Notes: a model not told the origin generated them from the sequence alone. DNA of 64,000 nucleotides from Hyposmocoma kahamanoa (GCF_003589595.1 NW_020653333.1:1782523-1846522), one strand, 5' to 3'; numbered from the stretch's first letter, positions 1 through 10,865 are shown. Numbers and translations: made by a program.

Positions 1-435
1 TACGTGTGCAATATAACAATGCTTTCAGTATGCTGTTAGAGCTGCCGCGCTACTGCAGCGCATCAATAATGTTTGCAGAAGCACATACGAATGGTTTCCA
101 ATCAAAGCGACAAGCCCCTATAATGCAGCGGGTGCGCGCCAGCACCAACAGCCTCCTGAACACAGTTGCGAAAAGCGTTGAAGATTCGTTGAATGAACGC
201 TTCAACGTGCTGCAAGTGGTGCCCTCTAATTAGGCTGTCAAATAAATGTAAATATAAATAGACAAATGCAATATAAAGTGATTAATGTTCTTACTAACAT
301 AATTTAAAAGTCTGTTACTAATTATATATGGATTCAGGTCCGAAATAAATGCCTATTATTATTTTATATCTATTTTAAACTATCGCCTCTCCCAAGGTCT
401 AAAAGATTAATTTTTAATTTATTATTATTATTTTC
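1..435 (+). pseudogene. 3' end of a non-LTR retrotransposon (C-terminal tail)
   Basis: The frame open from base 3 to the stop at 231-233 reads RVQYNNAFSMLLELPRYCSA and then FAEAHTNGF. This is the short tail after the reverse transcriptase in a common moth LINE family, as I know it. It is followed by AT-rich 3' sequence containing gtccgaaataaa and TTA repeats. A second 3' end of the same family lies at 60615-60965 with the same gtccgaaataaa plus TTA ending. The 5' part is off the window. Family placement is by recognition only. Confidence 0.6.
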
Positions 436-586
436 TCTAATCCTTATTATTATTTACTTTAACCCTTTCAGCTCGTTAGCTGGTTTAAATCACATTTACG
501 AACCTATTATTATTATTATTATTATTATTATTGTATTTATTTTAAACTCTCGCCTCTCCCAAGGCCTAAAAGAATAATTTTGAATT

Positions 587-971
587 TTTAAATGGGAGAG
601 GCGGTATTTCCCGGCAATGGCACAGTCGGCCGGGGTCAGGGACTCAGGTCCAAGAATCGGCGAACAATACGTGCCGTATCGAGCAGGACCGCCTTCTGCA
701 TTTGTGCTGGAAGCGACACGCCACAGAAATCCAACCGCCTCAAGCTGTTAGAAAGGCTGACTGGAATTAACCCATTTGCGGACAAAACAATTGGGATTAT
801 TTCAGTAGAGGCCACATCCCACATGTCGGTGATCTCGTGCGCCAGGTCGAGATACTTTTGGCGTTTCTCGGTTTCAGCTTTCACGAGACCCTCATCATGC
901 GGGATGGTGACGTCCACAAGAAATACCCTCGACTTATTATTATTACTTATTATTATTATTACAGACTTCAA
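587..971 (-). pseudogene. LINE C-terminal fragment
   Basis: On the minus strand 971-636 reads SRVFLVDVTIPHDEGLVKAE and then KYLDLAHEITDMWDV, ending RIVRRFLDLSP and a stop. This is the conserved C-terminal block that follows the reverse transcriptase in a widespread insect LINE. It starts at a TTA microsatellite (930-960) and carries no upstream RT, so it is 5'-truncated. No host function. Confidence 0.6.
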
Positions 972-1255
972 ACAAAGGAGAAGGTTCTTAATTCGAGTGT
1001 TTTTTTTTGTTGGTGTATGTTACACGATTTCTCCGAAATTTGTAAACCGATTTCGATGATTCTTTTGTTATTTGAAAGAAGATATCTCAGTAGTACTCCC
1101 ATTTAAATTTAAAGGAAATATTCCATTTCTAAGGGTGAAAAATTAGGGAATGAATCCGGTTTATTAGATTTCACCCTCTTTCCGTTAACCGATTTCCATA
1201 AAACTTGGCAAATAGATGTTATTCTACAACCTTTTAAGGTCAGTTTTTTTATAGT
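961..1255 (+). repeat. Interspersed repeat, 'gacttcaaa...gaggttctcaattcg' family
   Basis: About 290 bases matching 34868-35155 along their length (shared blocks include ccgatttcgatgattctttt-like and aagggtg..aaattagggaatgaat). A 40-base piece of the same family sits at 11361-11404, against the acceptor of RNF123 exon 9. I see no coding sequence in it. Confidence 0.6.
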
Positions 1256-1297
1256 TCAATCGTTAGTCTCGCTTGGTCTCGCTAAAGCCAATCTAAG

Positions 1298-1662
1298 GGT
1301 TACACACGGCGACTTTTTGAAGCAATGCAAACGCGCGTTTGTGAAATTCGGGATTGCATCGCCACACTTGCGATTTATTGGTGATTGCATCGATGCAAAC
1401 GCTCAACTGCATCAATACAGCCGCGTATGTTGAATCATTATGTACGAAAAAACTGTACAGATTTATGCACATTGTTTTGTTTTGTTAACTGTAAATTTTA
1501 AAGTGAAATTAATAAATACATTAAATAAATAAATTACTTTAATTAATTTAAAACGTGCATCGTGTTTGTATCGCGTTTGCATCGCTGCTGCATCGCGTTT
1601 GCATCGCTGCTGCATCGCGTTTGCATCGCTGCTAAAAGCCGCCGTATGTGTACCTCTCCAAG
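1298..1662. mobile_element. MITE with an internal GCATCG minisatellite, copy 1
   Basis: The ends are inverted: gttacacacggcgactttt on the left, and the right end read in reverse starts gtacacatacggcggctttt. The inside is rich in tgcatcg and cgcgtttgcatcg. A unit of about 21-22 bases repeats three times at 1565-1632. Related copies lie at 4787-5110 and, truncated, at 10495-10585. The target duplication is not clear. It sits just downstream of RNF123 exon 7. Confidence 0.6.
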
Positions 1663-1712
1663 ATTTAGATATTGTCAAATTTGCGTGAATTGGCCCTAAA
1701 ATTGGGTCATAC

Positions 1713-1863
1713 CTTACTATGTTTAGGTGTTACTGGAGGTTTTAAGTCGGACAGGTGAGCCAGTTCATCCAACAAGGAGTCCAACATTTTAAAGAGCAGC
1801 GCCGCTCGAATACATTCCTTTGTCGGTGCTAATTGTAACGGTGCGTGGCCCTCTACTGGAAAC
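1713..1863 (-). CDS. RNF123: RNF123 exon 7
   Basis: Acceptor cttcag at 1864 and donor gtatga after AAG. It encodes FPVEGHAPLQLAPTKECIR, the segment just after SPRY (human PVAGYRPLQ...), then a leucine-rich helix and TPKHSK. It enters in phase 2 and leaves in phase 0. Donor a|gtaagg six bases earlier is stronger but would put exon 8 in a frame with an early stop. Confidence 0.88.
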
Positions 1864-2157
1864 CTGAAGAAGTAAATCTGGTTGATCATACAGAACAGTG
1901 ATAGGAAAGATGTCAAGTGAATGGGCGCACAAGTCGTGCATCTTGTGGCAAGTGGCACGCGTACTCATAACAGTTGTAGTGCCACTTACACCTTTAGGAA
2001 GATGAGAACAGAGAACGAATGAAACTCGCAGAAATTAAATAGCAGGGACGAGTGAATATTTTTTAGAAATGAATGTATATGAGTGAATAATAAACACCGG
2101 CACTTATGTACGACATAGAAATTAATAGAAAGTAATTTTAGGATTTACGAGACTCAC
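1864..2157 (-). other. RNF123 intron 6
   Basis: 294 bases, AT-rich, GT-AG bounded. No repeat or coding signal seen. Confidence 0.8.
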
Positions 2158-2283
2158 ACAAACGGCACATGTCCAAAATTGGCGTAGAGATGTTCTTGCA
2201 TCGCCAATGATACAGCAGGGAAGTATGCAATACCGGCACCATAAGCCACTTTGTTGAATGCGATGCCCATTGACACTCCATTT
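2158..2283 (-). CDS. RNF123: RNF123 exon 6 (end of SPRY)
   Basis: Encodes NGVSMGIAFNKVAYGAGIAY and then FPAVSLAMQEHLYANFGHVPF. This is the C-terminal beta-sheet half of the SPRY domain and aligns without gaps to human NGVSLGTAF...YFPAISL...NFG. Donor gtgagt, acceptor tttcag. In phase 2, out phase 2. Confidence 0.95.
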
Positions 2284-4453
2284 CTGAAATGTACGAAATT
2301 AGTTTGTTCTAATATAGGTTTATGCCTGGCTGAGATGGTAATGACTTTGAAAAGTTAGTTAGTTTAAAAAAGAAAGTACAATATATGATATGCTTCTCCT
2401 TTCATTCTATGAACCCAATACCTTCTGCTCTTCCGGCGGCAAAGCCGTTGGCATCTTCTTTACCAATATAAAAGTGCAACAAAGCGTGGATCCATCACAG
2501 ACGTGTTCTCAGGGCGATTGCTGTGTGAATACTGCGGCTACCCGTCTTTTAAACGCATGAAAATAAATATCGTGTGAACACCTCAATGTCTATTCGTTTA
2601 TAATCGAATACGGTAAAAAACGTGCAGGACAATGCCGTGTGAACCAAGGTTGACTGTACCTTACTACCGAATATAAAAGTGTCAGATAATACAACAAAAA
2701 CTTAAAAATTACTTTTGGTAAATTTGATGTTTTGTAAAAGGTCGTGGAACAAAAGTTATTATTTATAATGTTAGTAATAATTATAAACCCTGAATATGTA
2801 GAATACGTAAGTAATACATGCTTGCGCGTGTGAAATCGCGGGCACAGCTAGTTATATCACAAACATAATATATCTAAATAGACACCACAAGTATGTGTAC
2901 CTATTTCGTGTGCCCAATGTAACCTACAAACCATAGGTTCCCAAACATTCTGGCTCGCCGCCCACTTAGGCAAGATAAAACAACTTCACCGCCCACCACC
3001 ATAAAAATAATTGAAAACACGTATTTTTTATTATTAACTTTACACAAAAAATCACAAGGGAAAAAAATATATGTCGGGGTTAAGGCCGGAAAGGGAGACG
3101 TCGAAAGAAACATCCTCAACGCAGATAATTAGTCCGAAAGTAAAAGAGATGGATAAGGTTAAAACGGATTTTAAATATCACGCGGCAAGTTCAGAGCGAG
3201 GGAGGCGGTACGTCTTCACTGTCCAAGCTGCTTACACAAAAAGCCCCCTCTCTCCGACCATACCCAGTTTGAGCTGTCAAACTAACGTGACATTTGTAAT
3301 AAAGGAAACCATGATCGAAACTATAATAAATTACGTTTATATAATAAATTACGTTTAGTGATAGCTGGCGCCGACATATATACATATGTGTTATATAGGT
3401 AATTAAGGTTTATTTTTCAAATGCGGTAGCACCCCGGGACAGTATCAACGCCCCCCAATTGCTTCCGAGGTCATAGGACTCTTCAGCGCCCACTGGGGGC
3501 CGGTAGGGACCACTTTGGCACTGCTATAAATGCTTAGTTGCTGCTGCTACGCTTCAGAACGTGCCCGGCCGTTATCGTAGTTAAACATCAGTCGCAAAAT
3601 GTGAAAAATGCCTAATTGTGCCATTAGAAATCTATAAAAACACCACACCTATGAGAAGAAAAATAAACAGGTACGTTTCCTTGTTTCCTTCCACAAGTAT
3701 GTAATTTTGTAATCAGAATATGCATAATTTATTTTAAAATGAATTATTTCCATTTTGAATGAAAAGTAATATGCAAAACGTGTGTATGCCTAATAATACA
3801 CTGTAATACACTTCGGCTTTTACTTGGTGCTGTACACTGTTGATCCTTCTGTAGTAGGCCATGAATATCGAACGAGCGATATTTTCGTAAAATGCATTCA
3901 AGGGGTCTATTGTTCCCTGTTCTCATTGTTCTCCGTCCGACATCTGTCCGAAACAAAACAATATTAGTGATGTTCATTTGATGCAACACAGTTCTCGAGT
4001 CTAATCGGTTTAGGAAACAAAGGAAAGATTAAGAATGTTATAAAAATATAGTATAATGTTGGTTGCTTTTTGTTTTTTTTTTCCAGTCCAGAGCGACTTT
4101 TATTTCAAAATACACGTTAATAAAGGATTTAATTATTTTATTCTGGTATTATTTTATTATATGAATATTTCACAGCTTCTTATAACAAAAAATACTTGAA
4201 AAATTATTATTCTAAATACGTGTCGCGTCCGCGTCTTCGATTTAATCAATCGCTTTAGTACCGAAGGAGGTTTCCCATCACTAAATAGCGCTTGTGACAT
4301 CATCTGAGTTACAAAAAATGTGGCACGCTTGGTTTTAACACAAATTGTGGTACTTGCGGTGTCTATTTAGACATTTATGTCTGTGAGTTATACATATATA
4401 CTTATAAAGTTTTAAATTTCCTACCTCAAGTTCTGAAGGAAAATAATCCTGAC
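2284..4453 (-). other. RNF123 intron 5
   Basis: 2.2 kb of AT-rich DNA. A short inverted-repeat fragment (ctccgtccgacatctgtcc, about 3895-3960) belongs to the family seen at 25030-25100 and 58400-58580. Otherwise I see nothing I can name; short open frames on both strands lack coding character. Confidence 0.6.
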
Positions 4454-4647
4454 CTGTAGTATTCCAAAGTTCCCTTATCCAAATCAAGACAAGATCCAAT
4501 GACGTCACCAGGTAGCCACGATTGCCCGTAAGGCGAGGTGGCCACGTTCCACTTCCGGATTCGGCCTCCGTCGTAGGCGTACGAATGAGCCGTGTCTCCT
4601 ACTCCGGTGTCCATTGAAAATACGCAGGAGGATGTACACCAGCCAAT
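4454..4647 (-). CDS. RNF123: RNF123 exon 5 (core of SPRY)
   Basis: Reads IGWCTSSCVFSMDTGVGDTA, HSYAYDGGRIRKWNV, YGQSWLPGDVIGSCLDLDKG and TLEYY. This is the most conserved stretch of RNF123-type SPRY domains (human IGWCTISC, GVGDTHNSYAYDG, RKWNV). Acceptor ccttag, donor ag|gtcagg. It adds 64 codons plus two bases. Confidence 0.96.
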
Positions 4648-4786
4648 CTAAGGACGGGACTGGAGTTTTGTTTGGTAGTTTTTCTCAAAAGTTGAAAAAC
4701 TTCCGCGAATGTTTTTGTCGAAATAACATAAAATCTTTTTACTACTTCTGTCATTGACTTATACTCTTGTACTTATGACCAGTTAC

Positions 4787-5110
4787 ACACGGCGACTCCC
4801 TAGCAGCGATGCAATCGCCCGTTTCACAAATACGCGTTTGTGCGCTACACTTGCGTGTTTGTGCGCTACACTTGCGATTTATAGGCGATTGCATCCATTA
4901 TAATTAGATTTTGACAGAGTAACAAGTATTATCATAATTGCAAAATGAAGATTTTTTGGTACATAATGATTCGACATAAGTGATTGCATCGATACAAACG
5001 CGCGATTGCATCGATATAAATGCGCGATTGCATGAATACAAACGCGCGATTGCATCGATACAAATACGCGATTGCATCTATGCAAAAGCGCGACTACATA
5101 GATGCTTATG
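4787..5110. mobile_element. MITE with GCATCG minisatellite, copy 2
   Basis: Begins gttacacacggcgactccc, as copy 1 at 1298. The inside has two 22-base repeats (tgtgcgctacacttgcg) and then about five units close to cgcgattgcatcgatacaaa at 4981-5095. It shares gaatcattatgtacgaaaaa with copy 1. The right inverted end is not recognisable. It lies in intron 4 of RNF123; the rest of that intron (5111-5705) shows nothing recognisable. Confidence 0.55.
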
Positions 5111-5705
5111 CTGAATCATTATGTACGAAAAATTAAATATTGCAATTACATTTATTACTCTGCTAAAACCTAATTACAATGGCAGTTGAGTCTCAATAGA
5201 GTGTCAGTGGAATGACAGTAATGGCATTCATTCATTCAGTCACTAACTACAACTAACGACTGATGTAGCACTAAAACTACCATGGATATTATACTATGCA
5301 GAATATATTTAAATCGTTTAAGTAGTAATCTACAAACTAAATGTATTTTTTATAAAAACTCGATAATCGATATAAACACTTAAATTTTAAGTAAAAACGA
5401 ATCGAAAGAAACGTCAAATAACTAGTAAACTCTCCATCGACTCGGCCATGAAGAGCAGAATACCAAAAAATTGCAAAGGCAGTTGAATAGTAGCTCGATG
5501 GTAAGCACTGACAAATCACTACTCTGAACTTTTAGCAAAATACCAAACGTACAAAATCCTGTCATTATTATTATAGACTCGTATACCTCTATAGATTCAC
5601 AACTGACATGATTTAAAATTGAAACTCGGATCAAATAAAAATGTACCACTTAGGAGCAGTCTTAGACGAGGATATTGTAAGAATTATTTGCTAAAGGAGC
5701 CCAAC

Positions 5706-5848
5706 CTGCATAATGCCTTTAGTGCCAAGCTGAACCTCATACATCCACTTTCCTGCAAATGCGCAGGCCGTGGCCCGAATTGTCGCAAAGCTCGATAGAC
5801 CTTGCACACTCACGCGTTCGTCACCAACTAGCACGAGGCGACCCGTGC
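5706..5848 (-). CDS. RNF123: RNF123 exon 4 (start of SPRY)
   Basis: Encodes TGRLVLVGDERVSVQGLSSF, ATIRATACAFAGKWMYEV and QLGTKGIMQ. It aligns with human GLLLVDDDLLGV..FGTIRSTTCVYKGKWLYEV..QGLMQ. Acceptor ccactcag, donor cag|gttggg. Phase 1 in, phase 0 out. Confidence 0.95.
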
Positions 5849-6025
5849 CTGAGTGGATGGAAAGACAATAACCGTAAAGGCTGATAATGTACATTGAACC
5901 CACAGAGTGTTAAAATTTTGGAGACCTAACATTGATGAAAGATATCCTAACACCACCACGGCAGGTATGTAACAATACTAGGGTTTTAAAATACATTTAA
6001 ATGGACAATATAAATAACAGCTTAC

Positions 6026-6092
6026 CTGTAGAAGCATCAAAAACAACTATTTTTGGTCCAATTCTGCCTGGCCTTTCATCATTATCTGTACT
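6026..6092 (-). CDS. RNF123: RNF123 exon 3
   Basis: Only 67 bases: STDNDERPGRIGPKIVVFDA and ST. The G-P-x-x-V-V-x-D core matches human LGPSTVVLD just ahead of SPRY. Acceptor tttttcag, donor g|gtaagc. Phase agreement on both sides supports it despite its size. Confidence 0.9.
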
Positions 6093-6310
6093 CTGAAAAA
6101 ACAACACTAAACAGCATATACAAAGCGCTACACTAATATATTTTCATGTGTTAAAAACAGTTTTGATCACGTTTTGTCAGAAACAGTATGATCACGTGGA
6201 TTTATTATACTACCGGCGTACGAAATATATTGTTATAAAAGTAGCAATTGTTATGATTATAGCCGTATACACTGTTAGTTACTTTGTCTCTGCAAATTAT
6301 CCTTTGCTTT

Positions 6311-6596
6311 CATTGACTTACAATTATATGGACGTCGGGTCCGCGCTAAAAAGTGTCCGAACTTATAGGGCGTTAAAATCGTATACAGAGCGTCATTCAC
6401 GCTCGAGTCTTCGCTTGTTCGATTGACAGCGAAGCAAACAAAATTAGACAGTACTGCGATGACATTACAATTTAAATTCAACGTTTTAGCTTTTTCATAT
6501 TCCTTTACATGTCACTACGTTTAAATAGGTTGACTTGGGACATTTTTTTCGTGGTTTTTGTATTAGACCCGTCGTCCATTTATTTGTAAGTCAATG
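6311..6596. mobile_element. Non-autonomous hAT-type element, copy 1
   Basis: 286 bases. Left end cattgacttacaattatatg and right end tttatttgtaagtcaatg are inverted repeats of about 30 bases. They are flanked by the perfect 8-base duplication tttgcttt (6303-6310 and 6597-6604), the signature of hAT transposition. Copies 2 and 3 are at 19159-19436 and 21307-22372, each with its own 8-base duplication. It lies in RNF123 intron 2. Confidence 0.9.
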
Positions 6597-6818
6597 TTTG
6601 CTTTACATATATTTGAACCCAATATCTATCAACTAGATTCCACACAAGTCAGAAAACTGAGCAAAGTTTATTAAAACTTCCACGCCACGAAAACTTTTCT
6701 TGATTGAAGGAAGAACTTTTTCTGCTTAGAAATTATTGGGACATAGTTTAACGAATTTGACAATGACAATTAAAACCACATATTCGTATAGGTGTATAAA
6801 TAAAATGTTTTAACGAAC

Positions 6819-6936
6819 CTCTGTCACAATGGGTGCATGTCTTTTGGATGTTTTACTTTTATGAGTCGGCGCTACCATCTTCGCCTCAAGAATCTTTGGC
6901 AGATTTTCTCGGATGTGGCTAAGGTAGCGTGTTCTC
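6819..6936 (-). CDS. RNF123: RNF123 exon 2
   Basis: Reads RTRYLSHIRENLPKILEAKM, then a basic stretch and HAPIVTE. It corresponds to the weakly conserved N-terminal region of RNF123 (human ..FQNLPEHL). Acceptor tttttcag, donor gag|gttcgt, which is non-optimal. Phases match exons 1 and 3. Confidence 0.85.
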
Positions 6937-7149
6937 CTGAAAAACAAACACCAAACCCTTGGCAGACTTCTTGTATTTCATTCATTTTATAATGTATCTT
7001 CAAGCACAGTCTACGGTCTCTTAATATTGTATACTTTTACGAAGCTGCAGAGCCTTGAACACCGCTGTAAAGTTGCCGGCTTATTGGTATTTTACAGGAT
7101 AATTACGCAGATTGTGCGATGGAATTGTATTGTTTAATTCCGCTTTCCC

Positions 7150-7440
7150 CTTTCCATCATCGGGCGACTAGATGTACCGCTAAGTTGCGGATATTCCAAG
7201 GTTTCACACGAAGCGTTTTGCTTCCACATTTATATGGCGAACAGCTAAGGAGTGGAATTCCCTGCCTGCAGACTTGTTCCCCGAAAGCTATAACTTGGGA
7301 ATTTTCAAGGCATGAGTGAATAGGCATTATTTTAGGTATCCGTCCTACATCGTCGACCTCATCTTCACTTTCCATCAGGTGAGATGGAGGTCAAATGTGC
7401 ACTTTCTTATTAATATTAACAAAAAAAAAATATTTCAGGA
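7150..7440 (+). pseudogene. LINE C-terminal fragment
   Basis: Plus-strand pieces read CTAKLRIFQG with a frame shift to HTKRFASTFIWRTAKEWNSL and PADLFPESYNLGIFK. This is the W-N-x-L-P closing motif found at the end of many insect LINE ORF2 proteins. It ends with an A-run near 7420-7430. It lies in RNF123 intron 1, antisense to the gene. Confidence 0.6.
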
Positions 7441-7482
7441 GATGTGATGGTGGATATCACACGAAAAATATTATTTACTTAC

Positions 7483-7610
7483 TGATTATGCTTATCATTG
7501 TTATCTTTCAAGACCATCTCGTTGCCAAACACCCTTCGGATAGTGTCATGAACTTCTCCCTTCTCGCCTGAACTGCTACATACACCGAACATCGACTTGA
7601 GGACGTTCAT
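7483..7610 (-). CDS. RNF123: RNF123 exon 1 (start codon)
   Basis: Starts ATG at 7610 and encodes MNVLKSMFGVCSSSGEKGEV and a 21-residue tail ending NDKHN plus two bases. Donor ca|gtaagt is a strong match. The start is the first ATG of the open frame; upstream on the minus strand cccacag|gagcgac lies 21 bases before it and could be a 5'-UTR intron acceptor. The N-terminus differs from the vertebrate one, so the exact start is inferred. Confidence 0.8.
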
Positions 7611-8521
7611 CTTGTACTATTCTTGTCGCTCCTGTGGGATTATTAATATTATAAGTAATCCACACAACAATAAATACATTAGAACTGCTTAGTGGGCGTG
7701 GCACGTGCCAACAGTACGCGGAGTTCCACATATTTTCGCTTTGCACGTTATGGTTGTGTCAATTATCTCTCGCAAAACCTCGAAAATTGTAGAAAAATAG
7801 CTTATTTTGCAACATACTTGTAATATTATACATGGTGGTGTTTCATATCATCGTTAAGTCTTATTTTATATAATTTTAATAAATTTTCCATTTTCCGTTT
7901 AGGGCAATATTTTTTTTGTTACAAGAAACGAAAGTAAACATTATACCGCTGCAATATGGTTGCTTCTTTTTTGGAAAACTAAATAAACTTGTCGAATTTT
8001 CCACGCAACTCTTAGTCGATAATCATTCGTCATCGTTTAGCTACTGACCGTTAGATGGCAGCACATTGATTAAAATTTCAATGTAAAATATCAAAACGTT
8101 GCAACTTGCAATAATAATTCAACTTACAACGATATGCCAACAGGGTAAAGTTTAAATTATATTAACAGTCCACAATTTGTGAATTCTTTTTAAATTAGAA
8201 ACTACGACCAACCATTATCAGGATTTCAAAGTGTTTGAAATTATGAACGCATGAACATGAACGTAATCGAGGCTTAAGGCACTTCCATTTTTTTTCTGTG
8301 TTATAACAGTTTTATGTAATCGCATTTGCTACTTTTCTAGTGGACAAACATCACTTCAAAAGGGAGTTGTCTGATTTGCTTAAAATGTTTATCTTATTCC
8401 GATAAATACGTTTCAAATTTCTGTTTGCTTTTAGGTGCCATTGTCGTAAAAGACTACGCTTTTGCGGTAATAATTTAAAAAAATAACACTATCAAGTTTT
8501 TCATTGAAAATATTATTTTAA

Positions 8522-8766
8522 CAGTAGAGCTCCTTGTGAAAGAGTTCGTTGTGGAAGTACTGCTACCATATCTAATGCAGCAGTAATGTGAATATTAGTG
8601 TGTTCCGGTTTTAAAAGGCATGGGTGCTGATGCAACTACGGGCGCATGGGACTTGTCAGCTTTATGTCGGATGGTGACAGACGCAGTGCCCCTCGTAGTT
8701 ATGAATAGGAGTGTCGTTTACCACTCAGGCGTATTTGTTCGTCCTGTCACTTGATGCAATAAAAAC
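8522..8766 (+). repeat. Repeat B (agtagagctccttgtgaaag), copy 1
   Basis: A short interspersed repeat of about 250-290 bases. It starts agtagagctccttgtgaaag and contains acatgggacttgtca. It ends in a purine tail after tcacttgatg. Other copies or pieces lie at 24363, 30363, 37312, 37573, 38280, 44523, 45551, 45955, 59497 and 62076. No tRNA-like head or ORF is recognisable, so its class (SINE or MITE) is open. Confidence 0.65.
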
Positions 8767-9902
8767 CAGATTTCTAACAATGATGTAAAGAAGGATGACG
8801 AAAGCTGACCCAAATAAAACGAAGTGCCGTTCATGGACTTCGCTAGTATAATTTTACGTTTTAGTTTATGCCTAGTTATCAATATATTTTTGTATATTTT
8901 TAAAAGTCGGGAATGCAAGAACACAACGCAGTTGACTCAGTTCGACCATAGATTAAGTAACGTTCTTGTACGTACGTTACATTTTAAGCATGACTGAATG
9001 TTTACCTACCTAAAGTATTGGTTATTTTATAGAAAACACATAAAACATGAAAGCTATAAAATACCTGATCAAGTAATCAATTAAACAATAGTGACAAAGT
9101 AAAAAATAAAACACAATGTGACGAAAATGTTCAGAAAATATTTAAATGAGAGATACGAAAGTTAGCAAAGAAACGTTTTGACAAGAGGCCTCTTGCCAAT
9201 GTCAATGTCACTTTGAGATTGAGAACTGTGTGGCCATTTATGGCAGATTGTTGCCATTTGGGCAGATTTAATTTTTATTAATTTTCATTGCAACAGAACA
9301 TGTTAACATTGTTTTAAATCGTGCCAGAGATTTGCAGGTTTAGGAATATTCAGCAAGTTCTTCATTATTTTTAGGAACAAACTGAACACTTGTTGTTTTC
9401 TGCTACTACGAACAAACATCTGAAGCGAAATACAGGACAATGTTATAAACATATCTTATATCAATTTTATAATACCAGCTTCTACAGGCTGTACTCAATT
9501 AGCTTTTTTGATGCTTTGATAATTAATCACAAGTATTGATAGGTCTCTAATGCACGTCGTCAAAAACACTCGGTCACAGAATACACGGGATGTCGCCATC
9601 CTTCTTTATTATTACTTTTATTTAATTTTTAAAGGATGGCTTTATCAACTTAATCGATTACTATTATGATTTTAGAGGTTCCAACGGTAGTTAAGGGGCA
9701 CTATGGAAATTGGACTTTAAATTTGTAAAGATTTTTTGTACACACTAAAAATAATTTAAAACAAAATTAAAAAATCTTGAAAAATTTCCATTTCTTGTTT
9801 TTATAGTGCCCTCTTGCGTCAGTCCAACCTAAAATACTGCACGGATATTTACCCCGTTCATGGACAGTAACTGCGCTTACCGTAAACATAAATATCCGAA
9901 TA

Positions 9903-10460
9903 TGTCAAAGTCAAAGATGATTTATTCCATAGGTAAAATAAATTTACACTTGAAAACGTCACATTTAAGCTACTGCTCGTTCACTACGCTGACCTCCCTG
10001 TGAAGAACGAGCAAGAAACTCTAGGGATTGCTCTTTTCAAATAAACTTAAATGCTATGGAATACACTTTAAATCAAATTTGTGTGGATTCTGGAGCCGTG
10101 TCGTCTTTCCATACATCTTTATCTAACACGTAGTCTTCAATTTTGTAATATGATTTTTCGATCAAAATATTTTTAATGTAGTTTTTAAACTTAGGAAATG
10201 ATAAACTTAATATATGCTCCGGAATCTTATTGTAAAAACGTATACAGTTCCCCATAAAAGAGTTGTTTACCTTGGTTAAACGAAATCGTGGTACCATGAG
10301 TTTGGACTTAGCTCTAAGGTTAATATTATGGATATCTTCTTTCTTATTGAAATTATGTATATTTTTACGGGCATATAAAATATTTGAGTAAATGTACTTG
10401 ATGCCACAGTCATGATAAGGGATAAATTCCGTATCAATAAGGGATAAATTTAAATTCAAG
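9903..10460 (-). pseudogene. LINE 3' end with TTTGAC tail (inverted copy)
   Basis: Minus strand 10459-10073 is open: YIYSNILYARKNIHNFNK, then MVPRFRLTKVNNSFMGNCIR and FYNKIPEHILSLSFPKF, ending DDTAPESTQI and a stop. The 3' UTR runs to the TTTGAC-type tail at 9905. A plus-strand copy of the same segment lies at 41940-42690, and a related family is at 49860-50240. The RT is missing. It lies inside the interval where the two RNF123 halves meet. Confidence 0.75.
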
Positions 10461-10494
10461 CTGAGGTAGTATGGACTCTTAAGTCGCGCATTAG

Positions 10495-10585
10495 TGTAAA
10501 TGTAGACGATTACTTAGTGACTGCATCGCGACTGGATAGCTGCAGACGCGCTGTTAAAAGTCCCCGTGTGTAACCGCTCTTAGAT
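10495..10585. mobile_element. Truncated GCATCG-type MITE
   Basis: Contains ctgcatcgcgactg and ends gttaaaagtccccgtgtgta, the right inverted end of the 1298/4787 family. The left part is lost next to the LINE fragment. Confidence 0.45.
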
Positions 10586-10721
10586 CTGAAAACGCAAATA
10601 AGTCAGTTTTTGAAGAAAAAAGCCTCTTGATGATGCCAGAACAATTTTGGTATATGATGACTCAAGAGGTTTATGATCCAAATTGTTTATTTAGCTGTAT
10701 TCCATAAGTAGAAGTTTGCAG

Positions 10722-10865
10722 GCGAAGTCGGAGATTTCCAAAGGCGCCGAAGAGGAGCTGGCAGTTCGGATCCACAGTTCACATTCCAACAACAGCCCTC
10801 GAGGTTCATCACCTCATGCTGTTGTTGACGGACACAGCGCTGATGTCAAGAAAATGTCTCGAAAG
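10722..10865 (+). CDS. RNF123: RNF123 exon 8
   Basis: 48 codons in phase 0: AKSEISKGAEEELAVRIHSS, HSNNSPRGSSPHAVVDGHSA and DVKKMSRK. It is a low-complexity linker at the place where vertebrate RNF123 has a shorter variable loop. It rests on the tttgcag acceptor, the gtatgg donor, the open frame and phase fit with exons 7 and 9. Confidence 0.8.

Larger units (their letters stand above)
1713..7610 (-). other. RNF123: RNF123/KPC1 gene, 5' half (exons 1-7, SPRY domain), inverted relative to the rest
   Basis: RNF123 (KPC1) is a cytoplasmic RING E3 ubiquitin ligase that in mammals works with UBAC1/KPC2 and targets p27Kip1 and p105. Seven exons here encode the first 309 codons: an N-terminal leader, then the SPRY domain (about residues 105-265), shown by GTKGIMQ, IGWCTSSC, GVGDTAHSYAYDG, RKWNV, GDVIGSCLDLD and GIAYFPAVSL. 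All junctions have GT-AG sites and matching phases. Exon 7 ends in phase 0 and exon 8, the next piece of the protein, begins in phase 0, but exon 8 is on the opposite strand at 10722. No second copy of exons 1-7 is visible on the plus strand. Human RNF123 is about 1,314 residues. Confidence 0.93.
7611..10721. other. Junction interval between the two RNF123 halves
   Basis: This 3.1 kb lies between exon 1 (minus) and exon 8 (plus), so any inversion breakpoint or assembly join must be here. There are no Ns. It holds the presumed RNF123 promoter side (7611-8000, with cacgtg at about 7700), repeat-B copy 8522-8766, about 1.1 kb with nothing recognisable (8767-9900), and a LINE 3' fragment 9903-10460 followed by a MITE fragment. 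Confidence 0.7.

Noticed and set aside
592..1059. 155-residue plus-strand frame
   Set aside because: It is the reverse of the LINE C-terminal fragment (971-636 minus) and then runs into repeat DNA.
4981..5095. CRISPR-like spaced repeats
   Set aside because: Degenerate 21-base tandem units without unique spacers, in an animal genome.
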